From positions 15,954,501 through 16,018,500 of the forward strand of contig NC_088113.1 in the NCBI RefSeq assembly GCF_036370855.1: a stretch of 64,000 nucleotides of DNA, in the 5' to 3' direction. Below the pieces are notes generated by a model. That model saw only the letters and a program-made list of their open reading frames with translations. It was not told the origin of the DNA and did no database searches. Position numbers and translations under genes: made by a program. Below, piece after piece: positions 59,505 through 64,000 of this stretch (position 1 is its first letter; each line of letters begins with the position of its first letter). Source of the DNA: Dromaius novaehollandiae (Eukaryota > Chordata > Aves > Casuariiformes > Dromaiidae).

Positions 59505-61487
59505 CTGATCCCTTAGAAAATCAGACTTGTTTATACAGTAGGTGGTCTTGGAAGTTAATAGTTCACGTTGGGTTTATATTATCAGTCTTAGATCTTTATC
59601 TGCTGGTGTTCATACACCCAAGGTCCCACAAAAATGGACCAGTTCATCTGACATCTGTATGCTAGCAGAAAAGACCGCAATCATAATGTCAGCCTGTTTA
59701 CTTACAAAATGTGTAGTATCTCTTGTATTCAAAGGGAATCCATCATCACTCTTTTGGCCTTGCTTGAAAGGAAGGTGACTATATGGATGGTAAAACTGAA
59801 ATGTTTAATAGTTTTGTAATCAAGATTTTATGTTTTTTGTAAAAAGGGAAATGAGCACTTTTGTTGGACTTGGGGGTGGGAGGAATCTGTTGAAATTTGA
59901 AAGTTAGTCAGATGGCATTTCTTCCTTTTCTTCAGTGAGCCTTATTTTAAAGGAAATTGTAGCTAATCCAAAGTATAATGGGACAGTTGGTTTGAGGTGG
60001 CTACAAAATGAGCAACTGAAGACAGATAACAAGCAAATCAGTCCATCCAGTCCCCAAATCCCATTTGCACTTTTTATTTAAAGATATTATGCGGGGCAGG
60101 GGGAGCACAAGCAACAGCTTTTAAACCATGGACAATCTTTTTTCACATGCTGACTGTAATCACTTTAAGGCAAACTGATATGCTTATAGGCATCTTTCTG
60201 TTTTTACAAACTTTTTTAATATTAAGATCTTCATAGAAGAAAACCTAACCGTAGTTCTGACTAAATTAAGTGGTTACTGACTAAAAACAGATGCTGTCAA
60301 TAGTTCTGGTAGGGTTTAAAAGGTTTGGGGGAAAGCTTTTAACTGCTTGGCATGTGTAAAGTGTTCATATTATATTTATGAGACCAATGTTTAAAATATA
60401 AATTATATAAAAACAGTAAAATAATGCAGTTATATCCATTCCTTCCATTCCACACCTATGGATAAATTTCTGAGAATCGCCACTTTTTTTTTCCCTTCCT
60501 CCTCTCTCCTGCATATTAGGTCCTGTCTCTGTCAGTGACTTCACCCAGAGGCAGGCTGAAATTCATTCTTTAGATCACATTTGAAAGGGCCAATAGAAGC
60601 TACTGTTGGTGCAGTGAGGTTTGTCTGAGCAAGTATTCATCTGTGGTGCACCCAGTCTTTCCTGTTTTGGGTGCAAAAATACAAATAGGAACTAAACTGA
60701 AGTTGTATGGTAGTGTAGATCATTACCTGTTGATTCCTAGGCTTTTTCATCTGAGATATTTTTTTCTTTTTTTAGCAAATCAGCCTTTAGCTTATATTGT
60801 GCTGTTTTTAGTACGCTTTCAATTAAACTATAGATTGACCATACCCTACTGTGCTATTTTATTTATTTTTATTTTTTTCCCTACCAGCACTAGTGAGGAA
60901 TTTCATACTTTCAAAGAAAGAGCTTACTAAGCTCAAGTATATACTAAAGCATACTTTCTAGCTTTAGTATCACAATGAACTCATGTTGATGATGCTTGTT
61001 CTGTGTTTGTGGTTTGGCTTTCTATCATCTCAAGTATTTTCTCTGAAGGAAGTGTCAAAGATTGAAAGAACTTCTACTTCAGACTAGTTTGTATTATTCA
61101 AAATTCTCATAGAGCTATTCTGGAGCAAAACAGTTAAACCATTACAGTGAGAGATTTTGAATAGAACAGTACATTTTAATAGAATTTAGTGACTACATTT
61201 TTCACTATGCCCTTTACTTACCGCTGCATAGTCAAGTATGCCCTTTCTTTGCCACAGTTGTACAGGCTTCATACATATAGAATGCCTAAGAAGTATATTT
61301 TCATCAAACAAAGGCTGTTTGAAGCCCCTTTGGAAATGCTGGGCCTTAACAAAGCATCTCATAGTAGAGACAAATCTATGTTCGGTATTCAGGCTGTTGT
61401 ATAATATTTTTGTGTGTAATTCAAACCAAATAACTTATGAACAGAAAATTTTGGTACTTTTACAAAATATTTAATGGAAGTATAACT

Positions 61488-61493
61488 AATAAA
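61488..61493 (+). promoter_or_regulatory. Candidate poly(A) signal of RAB22A
   Basis: AATAAA about 2 kb after the stop codon, followed by a T/G-rich stretch (CTTGTTCTTGG). It is one of several candidates, so alternative 3' ends are likely. Confidence 0.4.
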
Positions 61494-61651
61494 CAGAATA
61501 AGCTTGTTCTTGGGCCTATCATTTTTAACTTTAAAAATGTAGGTTAACAATTGAATGCATAATATTCACAGTTATTTGAGCAACTTGCACAGTGGCAGTC
61601 ATGAAAATCTCTAATTTCTTTGAAAAAATCCCCCTTCCTCTTCCTGGCAAA

Positions 61652-61654
<3 letters not shown>

Positions 61655-61685
<31 letters not shown>
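61655..61685. repeat. Poly(A) run, 31 nt
   Basis: An uninterrupted A tract preceded by unique sequence. No retroposed body with an intact end is recognised before it, so it may be simple-repeat growth rather than a retrocopy tail. Confidence 0.9.
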
Positions 61686-61686
<1 letters not shown>

Positions 61687-62458
61687 CGTGGTCATCTACT
61701 TACTAAACCAGGTTTAAAAAACATTTTTGAAGCGAGTTTAAAATAAATCTCAGATATTGTACTCCTGGGACGCTTCTGTGTTGTAAACAGAATTTCTTTC
61801 AAAATAACAGAAGATTATTTTGGAGTGGTGATTTGTATACACTTGACAGCATCAGATCATACCACAATCACTTCATAATCCTGTGCCATCACTACGGATC
61901 TCTAACTCCTTTCTGTAACTTCCAAGTTACTGCATCTTGTTTGGACAAGTTTATAAAAAGAGATTCTGTATGTAGTTACAGTTGGTTCTCTACAACTACT
62001 ATGACCTTGCTAACACTTAACTTTCAGTGGTTATGTTTTGTCATGTTTTTCTCTAGCAAGCCATTGGTGTTCACAATGCTTCAGAAGTCTATTCTGTACC
62101 CCAAAACTGGGTGCTTTAGTGTCTTAACTATGATACAGAAAATACTGTGTTTAATGGAGTTTGTTAGTAATAAATCTGGAGATTTTCTTGAACTTGGAAA
62201 TACCATAGTAGGAGAAGGAAAGTCTGGTATCAGAAATATTTTTCATGCAGATTAGCAGAATAAGGAATTTCAAACTCTCTCTCTAAATTATCATTGTTGT
62301 CTACTAGCATGGGATAAAAATGGACTTTAAGTCTGCTTTCCAGTGAGAGAATAATTGGTTTAATAGTATTTGTTCAATCTTTATTGACTCAAGAAGAAAA
62401 TCTTTGATGCTAGGCTGGACTGAGAGCCAAGCTAGTACAGAGATCCTGATCTCTTAGC

Positions 62459-62631
62459 AAATCATGGAATGGTTGAGGTTGGAAGGGACCTCTGGAGATC
62501 ATCTAGTCCAACCCCCCCTACTCAAGCAGGGTCACCTAGAGCAGGTTGCCCAGGATTGTGTCCAGATGGCTTTAAATATCTCCAAGGAAGGAGAATCCAC
62601 AACTCCTCTGGGCAACCTGTGCCAGTGCTCT
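62459..62631 (-). mobile_element. CR1 LINE 3'-end fragment
   Basis: The plus strand shows the reverse complement of the conserved avian CR1 3' end: GGTTGGAAGGGACCTC, ATCATCTAGTCCAACCCCCC, AGCAGGTTGCCCAGGA and CTGGGCAACCTGTGCCAGTG. The element is thus in minus orientation, 5'-truncated to about 170 bp as is usual for CR1. The ATTCTATG-type end repeat is degenerate. It is probably an old, fixed insertion. Confidence 0.93.
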
Positions 62632-62751
62632 TTATAAGCAGATGAGGATAGTTTAGAAAGAAACTTTATATACACCAGAAATATACTTGTTTAAAAAAAA
62701 TGCTAGAAAATTGTCATTGTGTCTGGACACAATCTGGCCATTCTCATCTAT

Positions 62752-62757
62752 AATAAA
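62752..62757 (+). promoter_or_regulatory. Candidate distal poly(A) signal of RAB22A
   Basis: AATAAA followed within 20-30 nt by a T/G-rich stretch (CTTTCTTTTGTTATG), a good arrangement for cleavage. If used, the 3' UTR would be about 3.3 kb and include the CR1 fragment. Confidence 0.4.
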
Positions 62758-64000
62758 TATTGATGCCTTGTACTCCTTTCTTTTGTTATGAGTTTGGATG
62801 GAGTGCCTGCATTCTTCATATCTTTTTGCAGTTCTGATCCTGAATTGCTCCAGTTAATGAAAACATGGAAATGACCAGTGTTTCAGATTGTCCAAACTAA
62901 TGTTTAACAAATAATTGAGGCTTTTAAGAACATGCCTATTTAAAATGGTAAACTGTTGATGTAAGGCTTTTTTTTTTCTTTTGCGCCAAGGTAATGGCTT
63001 ATTGATCAGTTGGCCATAGCTGAAAGCTGAAATGTAGTCTTCCCTGGATGAGATGTGCATGTTGTTCATTGTTTCATTTTTGTTAGAGAAAAAGGATTTC
63101 TTCTATGTTAATTAATTCTATATTAATGAGGCCATCCACTTTTATGTTGCACTAGGCCTGCTGAAATTGATCATATTTTGTCCCAAAATAGCTTTTGTAT
63201 TAGGAGATTGATTAGCCTTTGAGTATTTGAAGCGCTGATTATCAGCCATTCCAGCTAACTCTAATAACATTTTTCTGCTGAGAAGCTTTTGAAAAAGCTC
63301 AGGACTTAAATTTTATTCCAGTATATCTTTTTGTTTAATGGATGAAGTTCATTCTAGAGACTAGATTTTTTGGATATTCTTAAAGGGAATTAATTGCTGC
63401 AAATCTTATTAGGAAAAGTGTTACGTATGTAGAAAGGTAACAAGGTGCATGTCATTTTATTATTCCAGAGCATTTTTATAACTGACAAAATATGACTATT
63501 TTGGCTTGTAAACAAGACTGACTTGCTGTCACGGAAGTTACAGACTTGTACAAAGACATCATTTGACAAACGTTTAGTTCTTAGGCTTTGGAGCTACTTG
63601 AGCATGCCCTCCAAGTTTGGGAGGGTGTTTTCATCTGACCTTCTAAATTACAGGAGTGTATTAGCTGACTTGTCAGGTTCTTGATCTGTGTTGAATGTAG
63701 TTTTGTAGCGTATTTTATACACGTACTGAAAATTGGCATACTAAGTGTCAAAATTGGTAAGATCTGCAAGCTTAAACTTAACAAAAGGCAGAAGCATTTA
63801 GTGGCCAAATTAATGAAAATCATCATAGGTGCTTTGAAAACTTCTGAGAGAATTCTAACAGCTTTGCTGCTGCCAAGAAGGTAGAGACTTCTCCTTTTAT
63901 ATTATTGAATCAATGCTGAAAGACAACGCAAGCAAATCAACATGCTTTAAATCCCCACCTGACATCAGTGAGACCCTTCCTTTAAGTGCTAGAAGATCAA

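Larger units (their letters stand above)
59505..64000 (+). other. RAB22A: RAB22A 3' UTR and downstream sequence
   Basis: No coding exon is recognised after the RAB22A stop. AATAAA signals on the plus strand occur at 61488-61493, 61742-61747, near 62166 and at 62752-62757. RAB22A has a very long 3' UTR in human, so all of this stretch may be transcribed. It holds a 31-nt A run (61655-61685) and a CR1 fragment (62459-62631). VAPB, the next gene in human, was not detected and probably lies beyond the window. Confidence 0.55.

Noticed and set aside
61655-61685. Retrocopy with a poly(A) tail in the RAB22A 3' region
   Set aside because: The sequence before the A run shows no gene similarity and I saw no flanking duplication, so it looks like a simple repeat.
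59505-64000. First exon of VAPB expected right of RAB22A
   Set aside because: There is no CpG island or MSP-domain exon in this stretch, so it probably lies beyond the window.
1-64000. CRISPR arrays, tRNA or rRNA genes, or complete retroviral or DNA-transposon elements
   Set aside because: No regular direct repeats with spacers, no tRNA cloverleaf with A/B boxes, no rRNA sequence and no paired terminal repeats with coding parts were seen.

Overview
This is a nuclear vertebrate genomic window, most likely from a bird. The evidence is spliced genes with compact introns, one CpG-island promoter, very few interspersed repeats, and an old CR1 3'-end fragment of the avian type at about 62.46-62.63 kb. 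I found three protein-coding genes by assembling exons with GT-AG boundaries and continuous codon phase. They match the order ANKRD60 - PPP4R1L - RAB22A known from human 20q13.3.

Layout. 1-9.9 kb: non-coding as far as I can read, with an isolated GC/CpG-rich patch at about 7.94-8.8 kb. 9.9-14.7 kb, minus strand: ANKRD60 (four exons; the 5' end is uncertain). 14.7-16 kb: short intergenic gap. About 16-44.54 kb, minus strand: PPP4R1L, 20 coding exons giving an uninterrupted 957-residue HEAT-repeat protein, with a probable 2.9-kb 3' UTR that contains a long imperfect hairpin. About 43.4-45.4 kb: CpG island acting as a divergent promoter for PPP4R1L (minus) and RAB22A (plus), whose start codons lie only about 450 bp apart. 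44.99-59.50 kb, plus strand: RAB22A, seven coding exons, 194 residues, almost identical to human RAB22A. 59.5-64 kb: long RAB22A 3' UTR and/or downstream sequence, with several AATAAA signals, a 31-nt poly(A) run and the CR1 fragment.

Function. RAB22A is an early-endosome Rab5-subfamily GTPase. PPP4R1L is the close paralogue of PPP4R1, a regulatory subunit of protein phosphatase 4. ANKRD60 is a poorly characterised protein with a ubiquitin-like and an ankyrin part. The genes are not known to form a pathway; the shared promoter is the only direct functional link visible.

The most notable point is that PPP4R1L, listed as a pseudogene in human, reads here as a full-length gene with intact splice sites and frame. 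I saw no sign of a novel mobile, defence or other exotic system.
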